From Roseicyclus marinus (lineage in GTDB: Bacteria > Pseudomonadota > Alphaproteobacteria > Rhodobacterales > Rhodobacteraceae): a stretch of 64,000 nt of DNA. Positions 16,227-24,944 of this stretch are shown here, in pieces; within the stretch, counting starts at the first letter, position 1, and each line of letters starts with the position of its first letter. Made by a program: the position numbers and the translations under genes. A model generated the notes under the pieces. That model had not been told where the DNA came from. It was given only the letters and a program-made list of their open reading frames with translations, and made no database searches. The DNA lies in NCBI RefSeq assembly GCF_036322625.1, contig NZ_AP027266.1, positions 1,553,001 to 1,617,000 on the forward strand, in the 5' to 3' direction.

Positions 16227-18652
16227 TCAACCGGATTTCCCTGAGCCTTGTCCTGATACTGACGCTGTTTTTGGGCAGCGTCGTCACACCGGCATGGGCA
16301 CAGGAACCGGCACCCCCTGCGGCATCGGCCCCGGCGGATGCGGGCGCGATCGATTTCGCCGCCTGGGAGGCCGAAGCCTCCCGCGCCGAGAACATCATCG
16401 CGGCAGGCACGGCCTCGACCGCCTTTCTGGCCAATCTGCGCAACACGCTGGTGGGATGGCGGGCGCGCTTTCTCGAAGGGCAGGGGGCGAATGCCACGCG
16501 GATCGCGACCATCCAGGCGCAGCTGACGGCCCTGGGGCCGCCGCCCGCCGAGGGGGACAGCGAGCCTGCCGCCATCGCCGAGCGCCGCGCGCAGCTGGCC
16601 ACGCAGCTGGCCGAGGCCCAGGTGCCGCGGGTGACTGCGACCGAAGCCTTCAACCGCGCCAATGGCCTGATCGGAGAGATCGACGCGATCCTTGCCGCAC
16701 GGCAGGCGCGCGCGCTCTTGGAACGCGACCCCGCACCGGTCAACCCGCTGCATTGGGGTACGGCACTGGCAGCACTCGGCGACGTGGTGATGGATCTCGA
16801 CCGCGAGATCGAAGCCAAGATCGCAACGCAACGCCGCGCCGATCAATCGCCCTGGGACAGGTTGCCCTTTGCCGGGCTGCTTGGGCTTGTGGGTCTGGGG
16901 CTTTTGACCCGGAGCCGGTATTTCGTCGGGCGCTGGACCGAGCGGGTGCAAATGCGGCTTGGCGCGCGGCGCGGACGGATCGCGCTCGCCTTCCTCGTGT
17001 CGCTGTTGCAGGTGCTGTTGCCGATGGTCGGGCTGATCCTGTTCGGGGTCGCGGTGGCCACGGTGGATGTTCTGGGGGCCTCGGGCATCGCGCTTTTGGG
17101 CAGCGGTATCGGGGTCTTTGCCGCGATCTTTGCCGCGCTGTGGTTGGCGGGGCGGCTGTTTCCGGTCAACGAGGAAAGCCCCGGCGCGCTTGGCGCAGCG
17201 CTTGAGTTGCGGCCAGCCTTGCGCCGGGCGGTGGTGACCATCGGCGTCTTCCTGGGACTGGGCGGGTTTGCCGAAACGCTGTCCACGCTCGATGCCGTGC
17301 CGCTCGAGGCGCGGGGCATTTTCGTCCTGCCTGTCTACCTGGGGCTGGCCTGGGGCTTTTACCGGCTTGCCGCCCTGATCCGGCGGGTGCGGCGGGCCGA
17401 ATTGGCCGCGCGCGGCAGCGAGGCCGAAGAGCCCAGCGGTGATACCGGCTTTGCCGGGCGCAGCATCGCCATCATCGGGCAATTGCTGCGTCTGGTGGCG
17501 GTGGCAGGTCCGCTTCTGGCGGCGGCGGGCTACCTGAACCTGACCGAGGCGATCATGACGCCCACGGCGATGACGCTGGGCCTTATCGGTCTGTTGCTGG
17601 CGCTACAGGGGCCGATCCGTGATCTTTACGCGCTGATCTCGGGCAAGAGCTATGACGAGGCGGCGCAGGCGCTGTTGCCGGTTCTGGTGAACCTCTTGCT
17701 GATCCTGTCGGCCCTGCCGGTGGTGGCGCTGATCTGGGGGATGCGGCCCGAACAACTGGGCGAGGTCTACGAGCGCCTGTCGGCTGGCTTCACGCTTGGC
17801 GATACGCGGATCACGCCCGGTATCGTGCTGGCGGTCATCCTTGTCTTCACCATCGGACTGTTTGCCACCCGCATGATGCAAGGGGCGCTGCGCAGCACGA
17901 TCCTGCCGCGCACCAAGATGGATGTGGGCGCGCGCAACGCCGTCTCATCGGGCGTGGGCTATGTGGGGATCGCGCTGGCGGCTGTCATCGCCATCACCAC
18001 CGCTGGCATCGATCTGACCGCGCTTGGCGTTGTTCTGGGGGCCTTGTCGGTCGGCATCGGTTTCGGCCTGCAGAACGTGGTGAGCAATTTCGTCTCCGGC
18101 ATCATCTTGCTGATCGAGCGGCCGATTTCGGAAGGCGACTGGATCGAGGTCGGCCCGACCATGGGGATCGTCAAGGCGATCTCGGTGCGCTCCACCACGA
18201 TCGAGACCTTCGACAAGACCGATGTGATCGTGCCCAATACCGACCTGATCGCGGGCACGGTGACGAACTGGACGCGCGGCAACACGATCGGGCGGGCCGT
18301 GGTGCTGGTGGGCGTTGCCTATGGCAATGACACGCGCCGCGTTCAGGAGATCTTGCTCGAGATCGCGCGCGGGCATCCCGATGTCGCGAAATATCCCGAA
18401 CCGGGTGTCGATTTCCTGGGCTTCGGTGCCGACAGCCTTGATTTCCGGGTCCGCATGATCTTGCGCGACATCAACAAGCTGGTCGCCGTCAAGACCGAGG
18501 TGCATCACCAGATCGCCGAGCGCTTCAAGGAAGAAGGCATCGAGATTCCCTTTGCACAGCGCGACATCTGGCTGCGCAACCCCGAAGCCTTGCGCCCCCC
18601 ATCCGAGGCGCTGCCGCACGCAGCCGCCCCCCAAAAGGACCAACCGGCATGA
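16223..18652 (+). CDS. Mechanosensitive channel, MscS family with DUF3772-type periplasmic domain
   Basis: 809-residue inner-membrane channel. Signal peptide residues 1-26 end AWA-QE. A periplasmic helical domain (about 30-205) of the DUF3772 kind follows, then many membrane segments. The MscS pore helix and beta domain come at the C-terminus: LGALSVGIGFGLQNVVSNFVSG, then IERPISEGDWIEVG and VPNTDLIAGTVTNWTR. It would open on hypo-osmotic membrane tension. ATG 16223 overlaps cysK's stop; its own stop overlaps the next gene. The pairing with cysteine synthesis is unusual but clear from the overlaps. Confidence 0.9.
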   Translation: MINRISLSLVLILTLFLGSVVTPAWAQEPAPPAASAPADAGAIDFAAWEAEASRAENIIAAGTASTAFLANLRNTLVGWRARFLEGQGANATRIATIQAQLTALGPPPAEGDSEPAAIAERRAQLATQLAEAQVPRVTATEAFNRANGLIGEIDAILAARQARALLERDPAPVNPLHWGTALAALGDVVMDLDREIEAKIATQRRADQSPWDRLPFAGLLGLVGLGLLTRSRYFVGRWTERVQMRLGARRGRIALAFLVSLLQVLLPMVGLILFGVAVATVDVLGASGIALLGSGIGVFAAIFAALWLAGRLFPVNEESPGALGAALELRPALRRAVVTIGVFLGLGGFAETLSTLDAVPLEARGIFVLPVYLGLAWGFYRLAALIRRVRRAELAARGSEAEEPSGDTGFAGRSIAIIGQLLRLVAVAGPLLAAAGYLNLTEAIMTPTAMTLGLIGLLLALQGPIRDLYALISGKSYDEAAQALLPVLVNLLLILSALPVVALIWGMRPEQLGEVYERLSAGFTLGDTRITPGIVLAVILVFTIGLFATRMMQGALRSTILPRTKMDVGARNAVSSGVGYVGIALAAVIAITTAGIDLTALGVVLGALSVGIGFGLQNVVSNFVSGIILLIERPISEGDWIEVGPTMGIVKAISVRSTTIETFDKTDVIVPNTDLIAGTVTNWTRGNTIGRAVVLVGVAYGNDTRRVQEILLEIARGHPDVAKYPEPGVDFLGFGADSLDFRVRMILRDINKLVAVKTEVHHQIAERFKEEGIEIPFAQRDIWLRNPEALRPPSEALPHAAAPQKDQPA

Positions 18653-19368
18653 TGACCGAGCCCTTGTTCATGACCGATGCCTACCGCAAATCCGCCAGCG
18701 CCCGGGTGATCGCGCTGACCGAGGAGGGCGGGATCGTTCTGGACCGCACGATTTTCTACGCGCGGGGCGGCGGCCAGCCGGGCGACAGCGGCATCCTCGA
18801 TTGGGAGGGGGGGCGCATCCCGGTGGCGACCGCCGTCAAGGGCGAGGGCGCGGCCATCGTTCTGGTCCCCGCCGAACCCGGCCGTCTGCCGCCCGTGGGG
18901 GCCGAGGTGAACCAGCGCATCGATTGGGACCGCCGCTATGGCCATATGCGCATCCACACCGCGCTGCATCTTTTGTCGGTCGTCATGCCCTTTCCGGTGA
19001 CGGGCGGGGCCATCGGCGCGGACAAGGGGCGGCTCGATTTCGACATGCCGGATGCGCCCGAGGAAAAGGCGCTGATCGAGGGGCGGTTGAACGCGCTCAT
19101 CACACGCGATCTGGCGGTGAGCGAGGATTGGATCACCGAAGCCGAGCTTGACGCCAATCCGGGCCTGGTCAAGACGCTGTCGGTCCAGCCGCCGCGCGGC
19201 GCGGGCCGTATCCGGCTTGTCCGCATCGGCGAAGGGGCGGGGCAGGTCGATCTGCAACCCTGCGGGGGCACGCATGTGAAGCGCACGGGCGAGATCGGAA
19301 AGCTTGCCATCGGCAAGATGGAGAAAAAGGGCCGTCAGAACCGGCGCATCACCATCGAACTGGTCTGA
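18649..19368 (+). CDS. Alanyl-tRNA editing protein, AlaX type
   Basis: 239-residue free-standing editing domain that deacylates Ser- or Gly-mischarged tRNA-Ala. Zinc ligands are visible as HTALH (HxxxH) and the later CGGTH, with ARGGGQPGDSG the conserved glycine-rich motif shared with AlaRS editing domains. The same motifs recur in alaS (56653-59313), which supports the assignment. Start ATG 18649 overlaps the channel stop; ATG 18652 is equally possible. Last gene of the operon with cysK; a serine/cysteine link to mischarging control is an inference. Confidence 0.87.
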   Translation: MMTEPLFMTDAYRKSASARVIALTEEGGIVLDRTIFYARGGGQPGDSGILDWEGGRIPVATAVKGEGAAIVLVPAEPGRLPPVGAEVNQRIDWDRRYGHMRIHTALHLLSVVMPFPVTGGAIGADKGRLDFDMPDAPEEKALIEGRLNALITRDLAVSEDWITEAELDANPGLVKTLSVQPPRGAGRIRLVRIGEGAGQVDLQPCGGTHVKRTGEIGKLAIGKMEKKGRQNRRITIELV

Positions 19369-19470
19369 GGGATTTGGGCTTTCGGGACAGGTTTGTCCGC
19401 GGCCCGGCGGGGCGGCATGAGGTGCACCTGAACTTCGGCGCCGACCTGCCGGGCACTTGAGCGGACATAT

Positions 19471-19517
19471 CTTGGAGTGTCACCGGCAAGGTGCCACAAA
19501 ATGGCAACATCTCCAAG
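19471..19517. other. Structured intergenic element (possible three-way junction)
   Basis: CTTGGAG (19471-19477) pairs with CTCCAAG (19511-19517). The intervening 33 bases contain CACC-GGCAA-GGTG and an overlapping TGCCA-CAAAA-TGGCA hairpin. It lies between the convergent alaX and mmsB genes. There is no T-run on either side, so it is not a standard terminator. Confidence 0.35.
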
Positions 19518-19535
19518 AAAAATCTCGAAAGCCTG

Positions 19536-20414
19536 TTACTCGCCCTTGCGGCCCCGCTTTTCGAACCGGGGCAGCATGGCCGAGAAATCGCGGCCGCGTC
19601 CGTCCTCATCCTCCACGAAGCGGGCGTATAGGGTGGCAGCGAGCGCACCCATGGGCGTGTCGGCATCCGCGCCTTCGGCGGCTTCCTGGCTCAGGCGCAG
19701 ATCCTTGAGCATCAGATCGGCGGCGAAACCGGGCTTGTACTCGTTGTCGGCGGGGCTTTTGGGGCCGATGCCGGGGGCCGGGCAATAGGTGTTCATCGAC
19801 CACGATTGCCCAGATGAGGTCGAGACGACATCGAACATCGCCTGCCGGTCGAGGCCCAGCTTGTCGGCCAGAGCAAAGGCTTCGCAAGTCGCGATCATGG
19901 TGACGCCGAGGATCATGTTGTTGCAGATCTTGGCCGCCTGACCATTGCCCGAGGGGCCGCAATGGACGGCCTTTTGGCCCATCATGTCAAAAAGCGGGCG
20001 CGCGGTGGCAAAATCCGCCGCATCGCCACCCACCATGAAGGTGAGCGTGCCCGCCGCAGCCCCGCCAACCCCGCCCGAGACGGGCGCATCGAGCGCACCG
20101 AGGCCTGCGGCTGCCGCGAGGGCGGCCACCTCGCGGGCGCTCGCGACATCGACGGTCGAGCAATCGAGCAGCACGGCACCCTGTTCCATCGCGGGGATGA
20201 TCTCGGCTGCGACCGCTTTCAGGATCGCGCCATTGGGCAGCATCGTGATGACGACCTCGGCTCCTTTTGCCGCCTCTGCGGCGCTTGCGGCAGGGATGAC
20301 GCCCTCGGGCGCGGGGGCTGCGGTGTCATATCCCGTCACCCGATGGCCTGCGGCCACCAGATTGGCGGCCATCGGCGCGCCCATGTTGCCCAAACCGATG
20401 AATCCGATCTTCAT
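19536..20414 (-). CDS. mmsB: 3-hydroxyisobutyrate dehydrogenase
   Basis: 292-residue NAD-dependent enzyme oxidising 3-hydroxyisobutyrate to methylmalonate semialdehyde in valine breakdown. N-terminal Rossmann motif KIGFIGLGNMGAPMAANL; substrate loop DAPVSGGVGGAAAGTLTFMVGG; catalytic lysine region GQAAKICNNM; C-terminal SSGQSWSMNTYCPAPG and PGFAADLMLKDL are specific to this subgroup of beta-hydroxyacid dehydrogenases. ATG 20414 lies 17 bases after the hydrolase gene, so the two are co-transcribed leftward. Confidence 0.94.
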   Translation of the reverse strand: MKIGFIGLGNMGAPMAANLVAAGHRVTGYDTAAPAPEGVIPAASAAEAAKGAEVVITMLPNGAILKAVAAEIIPAMEQGAVLLDCSTVDVASAREVAALAAAAGLGALDAPVSGGVGGAAAGTLTFMVGGDAADFATARPLFDMMGQKAVHCGPSGNGQAAKICNNMILGVTMIATCEAFALADKLGLDRQAMFDVVSTSSGQSWSMNTYCPAPGIGPKSPADNEYKPGFAADLMLKDLRLSQEAAEGADADTPMGALAATLYARFVEDEDGRGRDFSAMLPRFEKRGRKGE

Positions 20415-20431
20415 GGCGTTCCTGTCCCCGT

Positions 20432-21466
20432 TCAAAATTTCAATCCCTGTGCGCCCAAGGGCATCAACATGCCCGACACGTCGGTCTGCGGCACGGCGTC
20501 GAGCGCCGGATGCCGCCACTTGGGCGATTTGTCCTTGTCGATGATCGCAGCCCGGATCCCTTCGAGAAAATCGCCCCGTTCCATCGCACGGGAGGTGAAG
20601 CGATATTCTTGTTCCAGCGCATTCTCGATCGTGTCGCGCATCCGGGCGCGATGGACCAGTTCGATGGTGCAGGCAACCGACAGCGGGCTGCCGCGTTCCA
20701 TCATCGCCAGCGCGCGGGGCGCGACCGCGCTCTCGGAAAAGGGCAGCAGGTTGAGCACGTCGCGGATCGTCTCGCCCCCGAACATCGCGTCGATCTCGGC
20801 CTGATCCGCGGCAAGCGGGCTTTCGGGCTGGGGTAGGGCGGCGCGGTCCACCGCCTCCCAATCGCCGGTGGCGCAGAGTGTGTCGATCAGTGCGGGCCAA
20901 TCGGCGCGCGGGATGAAGTAATCGGCGAATTGCGCATGGATCGCATCCCCGGGTCCCATCCGTGCCCCGGTCACGCCCAGGTATTCGCCAAGCCGCCCCG
21001 GCGCGCGCGACAACAACAGCGTGCCGCCCACATCGGGGATCAACCCGATGCCGCATTCGGGCATGGCGATCTGGCTCGTCTCGCAGACCACCCGGTGCGA
21101 GCCATGGCAACCGACACCGACGCCGCCCCCCATGGTGTACCCCTGCATCAGGCTGATCACGGGCTTGGGGAAATGGAACAGCCGCGCGTTCATCCGGTAT
21201 TCATCGGCCCAGAACCGTCGCCCGTAATCGTAATCGCCCGCCATGCCCGTGGCGTGCATCTGCGCGATATCGCCGCCTGCGCAAAAGGCCTTGTCGCCCA
21301 TGGCATCGATCACGATCAGCGCCACGCGGTCATCTTCGGCCCAATCGATCAGGGCCGCATCGATGGCGCGGCACATGTCATAGCTCAGCGCGTTCAGCGC
21401 CTGGGGCCGGTCAAGCGTGATGCGCCCCGCGCGCCCCTCGATCCGGATCCCGATCCCCTCGGTCAT
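20432..21466 (-). CDS. 3-hydroxyisobutyryl-CoA hydrolase (enoyl-CoA hydratase/isomerase fold)
   Basis: 344-residue crotonase-fold protein. FCAGGDI and MQGYTMGGGVGVGCHGSHRV form the oxyanion hole region; MPECGIGLIPDVGGT contains the acidic residues typical of the hydrolase branch. The extended C-terminal half (344 rather than about 260 residues) also distinguishes the hydrolase from simple enoyl-CoA hydratases. It frees 3-hydroxyisobutyrate for mmsB. Start ATG 21466. The 23-nt motif sits directly upstream, its GGAAAG about 8 bases before the start, so the motif may double as the ribosome site here. Confidence 0.88.
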   Translation of the reverse strand: MTEGIGIRIEGRAGRITLDRPQALNALSYDMCRAIDAALIDWAEDDRVALIVIDAMGDKAFCAGGDIAQMHATGMAGDYDYGRRFWADEYRMNARLFHFPKPVISLMQGYTMGGGVGVGCHGSHRVVCETSQIAMPECGIGLIPDVGGTLLLSRAPGRLGEYLGVTGARMGPGDAIHAQFADYFIPRADWPALIDTLCATGDWEAVDRAALPQPESPLAADQAEIDAMFGGETIRDVLNLLPFSESAVAPRALAMMERGSPLSVACTIELVHRARMRDTIENALEQEYRFTSRAMERGDFLEGIRAAIIDKDKSPKWRHPALDAVPQTDVSGMLMPLGAQGLKF

Positions 21467-21468
21467 GG

Positions 21469-21491
21469 CTTCATCTTTCCAAAAATATGCA
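21469..21491 (-). repeat. 23-nt recurrent intergenic motif, copy C
   Basis: On the minus strand: TGCATATTT, TT, GGAAAGATGAAG, ending 2 bases before the hydrolase ATG (21466) and starting 14 bases after the acyl-CoA dehydrogenase stop (21506). Confidence 0.8.
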
Positions 21492-21505
21492 AACCCGCCC
21501 GCCGT

Positions 21506-22648
21506 TCAGCGCGCGGCCAGCATCTGGCGCGCCACGATCAGGCGCATGATCTCGTTCGTGCCTTCAAGGATCTGGTGCACCCGCAGGTCGCGCACCAGTT
21601 TCTCGATCCCGTAATCCGCAAGATAGCCGTAGCCGCCATGCAGTTGCAGGCATTGGTCGACCACCCGGCTGCCTGCCTCCGTCACGAATTTCTTGGCCAT
21701 GGCGCAGGATTTGGTCGCGTCCGCCGCGCCGGTGTCGAGTTTCCAGGCCGCTTGACGCAACAGGACGGTCGCGGCTTCGAGCTCGATTTCCATATCCGCA
21801 AGCCGGAATTGCAGCGCCTGGAACTGGTCGATCGATTGACCGAAAGCCTTGCGTTCGGCCATGTAATCCAGCGTCGACGAGAGCGCCGCGCGCGCCGCGC
21901 CCAGCGAACAGGCCGCGATATTGAGCCGCCCGCCATCCAGCCCCGCCATGGCATAGCGAAAGCCATGGCCTTCCTCGCCCAGGAGGTTTTCCGCCGGCAC
22001 CGCGCAGGCGTCGAATTGCACCTGCCGCGTGGGTTGCGACCGCCAGCCCATCTTGTCCTCGAGCCCGCCGAAGCTAAGGCCCGGCGCATCCGCATCGACG
22101 ATCACCGCCGACACGCCGCGCGGTCCCGCCTCCCCGGTGCGGCACATGACGACATAGGCGTCCGAATAGCCGCCGCCCGAGATGAAGGCCTTGGTCCCCG
22201 TCAGGAGATAGCCTTCGTTCGTCCGCTCCGCCCGCGTCTTGAGCGCTGCCGCATCCGAGCCCGATCCCGGTTCGGTCAGGCAATAGGAAAAGAAGCTTTC
22301 CATCGAAAGCGCGCGGGGCAGGTAGCGGTCTTGCAGATCCTCCGATCCGTACAACTCGATCATCTTGGCGCACATGTTGTGGATCGACAGGAAGGCCGCG
22401 ACCGAGGGGCAGGATTGGCTCAGCGCCTCGAAGACGAGCGTCGCCTCGAGCCGGGACAATCCCGTGCCACCCTTGTCGGCGGAGACGTAAAGCCCGCCAA
22501 AGCCCAGTTCGGCGAGTTTCGGCCAAAGATCGCGGGGGATCGTGCCCTCGCGTTCCCAGTCGCGGGCATGGGGCGCGATCTCGGCCCGGCCCACGTCGCG
22601 GGCCATGTCGAATATGGCCTCTGCCTCCGGCGACAAAGCGAAATCCAT
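21506..22648 (-). CDS. Acyl-CoA dehydrogenase, probably isobutyryl-CoA dehydrogenase
   Basis: 380-residue FAD enzyme. Signature 1 is YCLTEPGSGSDAAALKT. The catalytic Glu is in HQILEGTNEIMR near the C-terminus, the position used by short-chain and isobutyryl-CoA dehydrogenases. QLHGGYGYLADYGIEKLVRD is the second signature. In this operon with hydrolase and mmsB it would oxidise isobutyryl-CoA to methacrylyl-CoA; specificity is inferred from context. First gene of the leftward operon; a 20-bp dyad lies 28 bases before its ATG. Confidence 0.9.
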   Translation of the reverse strand: MDFALSPEAEAIFDMARDVGRAEIAPHARDWEREGTIPRDLWPKLAELGFGGLYVSADKGGTGLSRLEATLVFEALSQSCPSVAAFLSIHNMCAKMIELYGSEDLQDRYLPRALSMESFFSYCLTEPGSGSDAAALKTRAERTNEGYLLTGTKAFISGGGYSDAYVVMCRTGEAGPRGVSAVIVDADAPGLSFGGLEDKMGWRSQPTRQVQFDACAVPAENLLGEEGHGFRYAMAGLDGGRLNIAACSLGAARAALSSTLDYMAERKAFGQSIDQFQALQFRLADMEIELEAATVLLRQAAWKLDTGAADATKSCAMAKKFVTEAGSRVVDQCLQLHGGYGYLADYGIEKLVRDLRVHQILEGTNEIMRLIVARQMLAAR

Positions 22649-22676
22649 TCCCGCACCTCCCCTTTGCGTGTCGTGG

Positions 22677-22696
22677 AATTGAACGCTTGTTTAATT
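22677..22696 (-). promoter_or_regulatory. Candidate operator of the valine-degradation operon
   Basis: AATTGAACGCTTGTTTAATT: arms AATTnAAC and GTTnAATT match except at one base pair, spaced by 4 bases. Size and shape fit a TetR-family site (PsrA/FadR-like), placed 28 bases before the acyl-CoA dehydrogenase ATG. A second imperfect dyad, TTGCA-N7-TGCAA, lies at 22705-22721. Confidence 0.5.
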
Positions 22697-22828
22697 TCCG
22701 ACTGTTGCAGCAGTTTTGCAAGCCCCGCGACCCCCATTGCGAGCCATCGGGAGCAGCGATATATCGCGGATCGGCGCATCGCGGGCGGCATCGGGCCGGC
22801 CCTGCCGGCGCATCATACGGGTGCCTCG

Positions 22829-23254
22829 GTGTCCTCCCCCACATTCGATTGCACGGCCTGCGGGGCCTGCTGCTTTGGCGGTCACGACCGCTATATCGCC
22901 ATCCTGCCCATGGACCGCGACCGCCCCATCCCAGAGACCGCCACCCATGAGATCGAGGGGCGGCGCTACATGAAAATGGCCTGCGGGCATTGTGCGCAGC
23001 TGACGATCGCGCCCGATGGGCAGACGCTGTGCGCCATCTACGCGGACCGGCCGGAAGCCTGCCGTGCCTTTCGTGCGGGCAGTTTCGAATGTCTCAAGGC
23101 ACGCCAGCATCGCGGGGCCGAGGCGCTTGCCTTGCGCGCATTCGCCATGGCGCAAAAGGAAACGGCGCCGCCCCCGGTCGAGACAGCGCCGCCGATGATG
23201 CTGGGGCAGGGGGCAGATCAGCCCCCCGCCGATACGCTCAATCCATCGCCTTGA
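22829..23254 (+). CDS. YkgJ-type cysteine cluster protein (CxxCxxCC family)
   Basis: 141-residue protein with an N-terminal FDCTACGACC cluster plus later MACGHC, TLCAIY, EACRAF and ECLKA cysteines. This is the PF03692 arrangement thought to bind zinc or an iron-sulfur cluster. Function unknown. GTG at 22829 is the only reasonable start close to the conserved block; no ATG is available in frame. The reading frame is open far upstream, but that part is antisense to two valine-catabolic genes and not conserved-looking. The 3' end overlaps mmsA's 3' end by 17 bases (convergent). Confidence 0.75.
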   Translation: MSSPTFDCTACGACCFGGHDRYIAILPMDRDRPIPETATHEIEGRRYMKMACGHCAQLTIAPDGQTLCAIYADRPEACRAFRAGSFECLKARQHRGAEALALRAFAMAQKETAPPPVETAPPMMLGQGADQPPADTLNPSP

Positions 23255-24737
23255 AGTTGAAGGCGGCGCCTTCCTTGATGCCCGAGGGCCAGCGCGCGGT
23301 GATCGTCTTGGTGCGCGTGTAGAAGCGGAAGGCGTCGGGGCCGTGCTGGTTCAGATCGCCGAAGCCCGATTTCTTCCAGCCCCCAAAGGTGTGATAGGCC
23401 AAGGGCACCGGGATCGGCACGTTGATGCCCACCATCCCGATGTTGATGCGGTTGGCGAAATCGCGCGCCGTGTCGCCATCGCGGGTGAAGATCGCGGTGC
23501 CGTTGCCGTATTCGTGGTCCATGGCAAGGCCGATGGCTTCCTCGTAGCTTTTCGCGCGGACGGTCGACAGGACAGGCCCGAAGATCTCGGTCTTGTAGAT
23601 GTCCATGTCGGGGGTCACGTGATCGAAAAGATGCGCGCCCACGAAATAGCCGTTCTCATAGCCCTGCAGGCTGAAATCGCGGCCGTCGACGACGAGTTTC
23701 GCGCCCTGGGCCAAGCCGGTTTCGACAAGGCGCAGGATATTGGCCTTGGCGGCGGCGGTGACGACGGGGCCGAAATCGACATCATTGCCCGCGGTGTAGG
23801 GGCCGACCTTGAGCGCCTCGATCCGGGGGACCAGTTTCTCGATCAGGCGATCGGCCGTTTCATCGCCCACGGGCACGGCGACCGAAATCGCCATGCAGCG
23901 TTCGCCCGCCGCCCCGTAGCCTGCACCCACCAGCGCATCGGCGGCCTGGTCCAGGTCGGCATCGGGCATGATGATCATGTGGTTCTTGGCGCCGCCAAAG
24001 CACTGGCTGCGTTTGCCGTTCGCCGTCGCCCGACTGTAGATGTATTGCGCGATGGGCGTGGAGCCGACAAAGCCCACGGCCTGCACAACCTCGTTGTCGA
24101 GGATGGCGTCGACCGCTTCCTTGTCGCCGTTGATGACCTGCAAGATGCCGTCGGGCAGCCCCGCTTCCTGGCAGAGCTCGGCCAGCATCATCGGGCAGGA
24201 GGGGTCGCGCTCGGACGGCTTGAGGATCATCGCATTGCCCGCAGCCAGCGCCGGGCCCATTTTCCACAGCGGGATCATGGCGGGGAAGTTGAAAGGCGTG
24301 ATGCCCGCCACCACGCCCAGCGGCTGACGCATGGAATACATGTCGATACCGGGGCCCGCGCTGTCGGTGAATTCCCCCTTCAGCAGGTGCGGCGCACCGA
24401 TGCAGAACTCGATCACCTCGAGCCCGCGCTGCACATCGCCCTTGGCATCGGGAAAGGTCTTGCCATGTTCGCGGCTGATGGCTTCGGCCAGCTTGTCCAT
24501 GTCGCGGTTCAAGAGGCGCACGAGTTCCATCATCACGCGCGCGCGGCGCTGCGGATTGGTCGCGCCCCAGGCCCGCTGTGCCTTGGCGGCGCTGGCGACG
24601 GCGGCGTCCAGCTCTGCCTTGGAGGCCAGGGCCACCTGCGCCTGAACCTCGCCGGTGGCGGGGTTCATCACATCGGCTGTGCGGCCCGAAGTGCCCGCGA
24701 CGTGCTTGCCGTCGATCCAATGTCCGATCTGCTGCAT
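23238..24737 (-). CDS. mmsA: Methylmalonate-semialdehyde dehydrogenase (CoA-acylating)
   Basis: 499-residue aldehyde dehydrogenase converting methylmalonate semialdehyde to propionyl-CoA, the last specific step of valine breakdown (also used for beta-alanine/inositol). Motifs: ITPFNFPAMIPLWKMGPALAAGN, ILKPSERDP, VGFVGSTPIAQYIY, and the catalytic Cys in GAAGERCMAIS. The MMSDH-specific segments GAKNHMIIMPDAD and GIKEGAAFNFKAMD confirm the subfamily. Divergent from the LysR gene, with a palindrome array between them; separate from the mmsB operon. Confidence 0.95.
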   Translation of the reverse strand: MQQIGHWIDGKHVAGTSGRTADVMNPATGEVQAQVALASKAELDAAVASAAKAQRAWGATNPQRRARVMMELVRLLNRDMDKLAEAISREHGKTFPDAKGDVQRGLEVIEFCIGAPHLLKGEFTDSAGPGIDMYSMRQPLGVVAGITPFNFPAMIPLWKMGPALAAGNAMILKPSERDPSCPMMLAELCQEAGLPDGILQVINGDKEAVDAILDNEVVQAVGFVGSTPIAQYIYSRATANGKRSQCFGGAKNHMIIMPDADLDQAADALVGAGYGAAGERCMAISVAVPVGDETADRLIEKLVPRIEALKVGPYTAGNDVDFGPVVTAAAKANILRLVETGLAQGAKLVVDGRDFSLQGYENGYFVGAHLFDHVTPDMDIYKTEIFGPVLSTVRAKSYEEAIGLAMDHEYGNGTAIFTRDGDTARDFANRINIGMVGINVPIPVPLAYHTFGGWKKSGFGDLNQHGPDAFRFYTRTKTITARWPSGIKEGAAFNFKAMD

Positions 24738-24858
24738 CTGTCCCTCCCTTGGGGTGATCTGGTGTTCGCGCTCAGTCTAGCCTTGCAGGAATGCCGGGAA
24801 AAGCGGCAGGTTGCCAAAGTCGTTTTGCGAAATTGCAAGATGGCCTCGGGCAAGCGGG

Positions 24859-24924
24859 CGGAAAACTCGAGTTTTCCGTGCCGTTTTGCTCGAGCAAAAC
24901 GCGCCGCGAAGCTGCAGCTTCGCG
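24859..24924. repeat. Tandem perfect palindromes, array 2
   Basis: Three perfect 20-bp palindromes: CGGAAAACTCGAGTTTTCCG (24859-24878), CGTTTTGCTCGAGCAAAACG (24882-24901) and CGCGAAGCTGCAGCTTCGCG (24905-24924), separated by 3 bases each. They lie in the divergent gap between mmsA and the LysR gene, 20 bases before the LysR ATG. Regular 23-base centre-to-centre spacing is notable. Confidence 0.85.
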
Positions 24925-24944
24925 CCGCAACGGATGGGAATGGC

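Noticed and set aside
20930-22828. Long plus-strand extension upstream of the YkgJ-like gene
   Set aside because: Antisense to the hydrolase and acyl-CoA dehydrogenase genes; the conserved cysteine cluster begins just after GTG 22829.
23343-24944. Long plus-strand frame running into the LysR gene
   Set aside because: Antisense to mmsA; the LysR HTH starts at ATG 24945.
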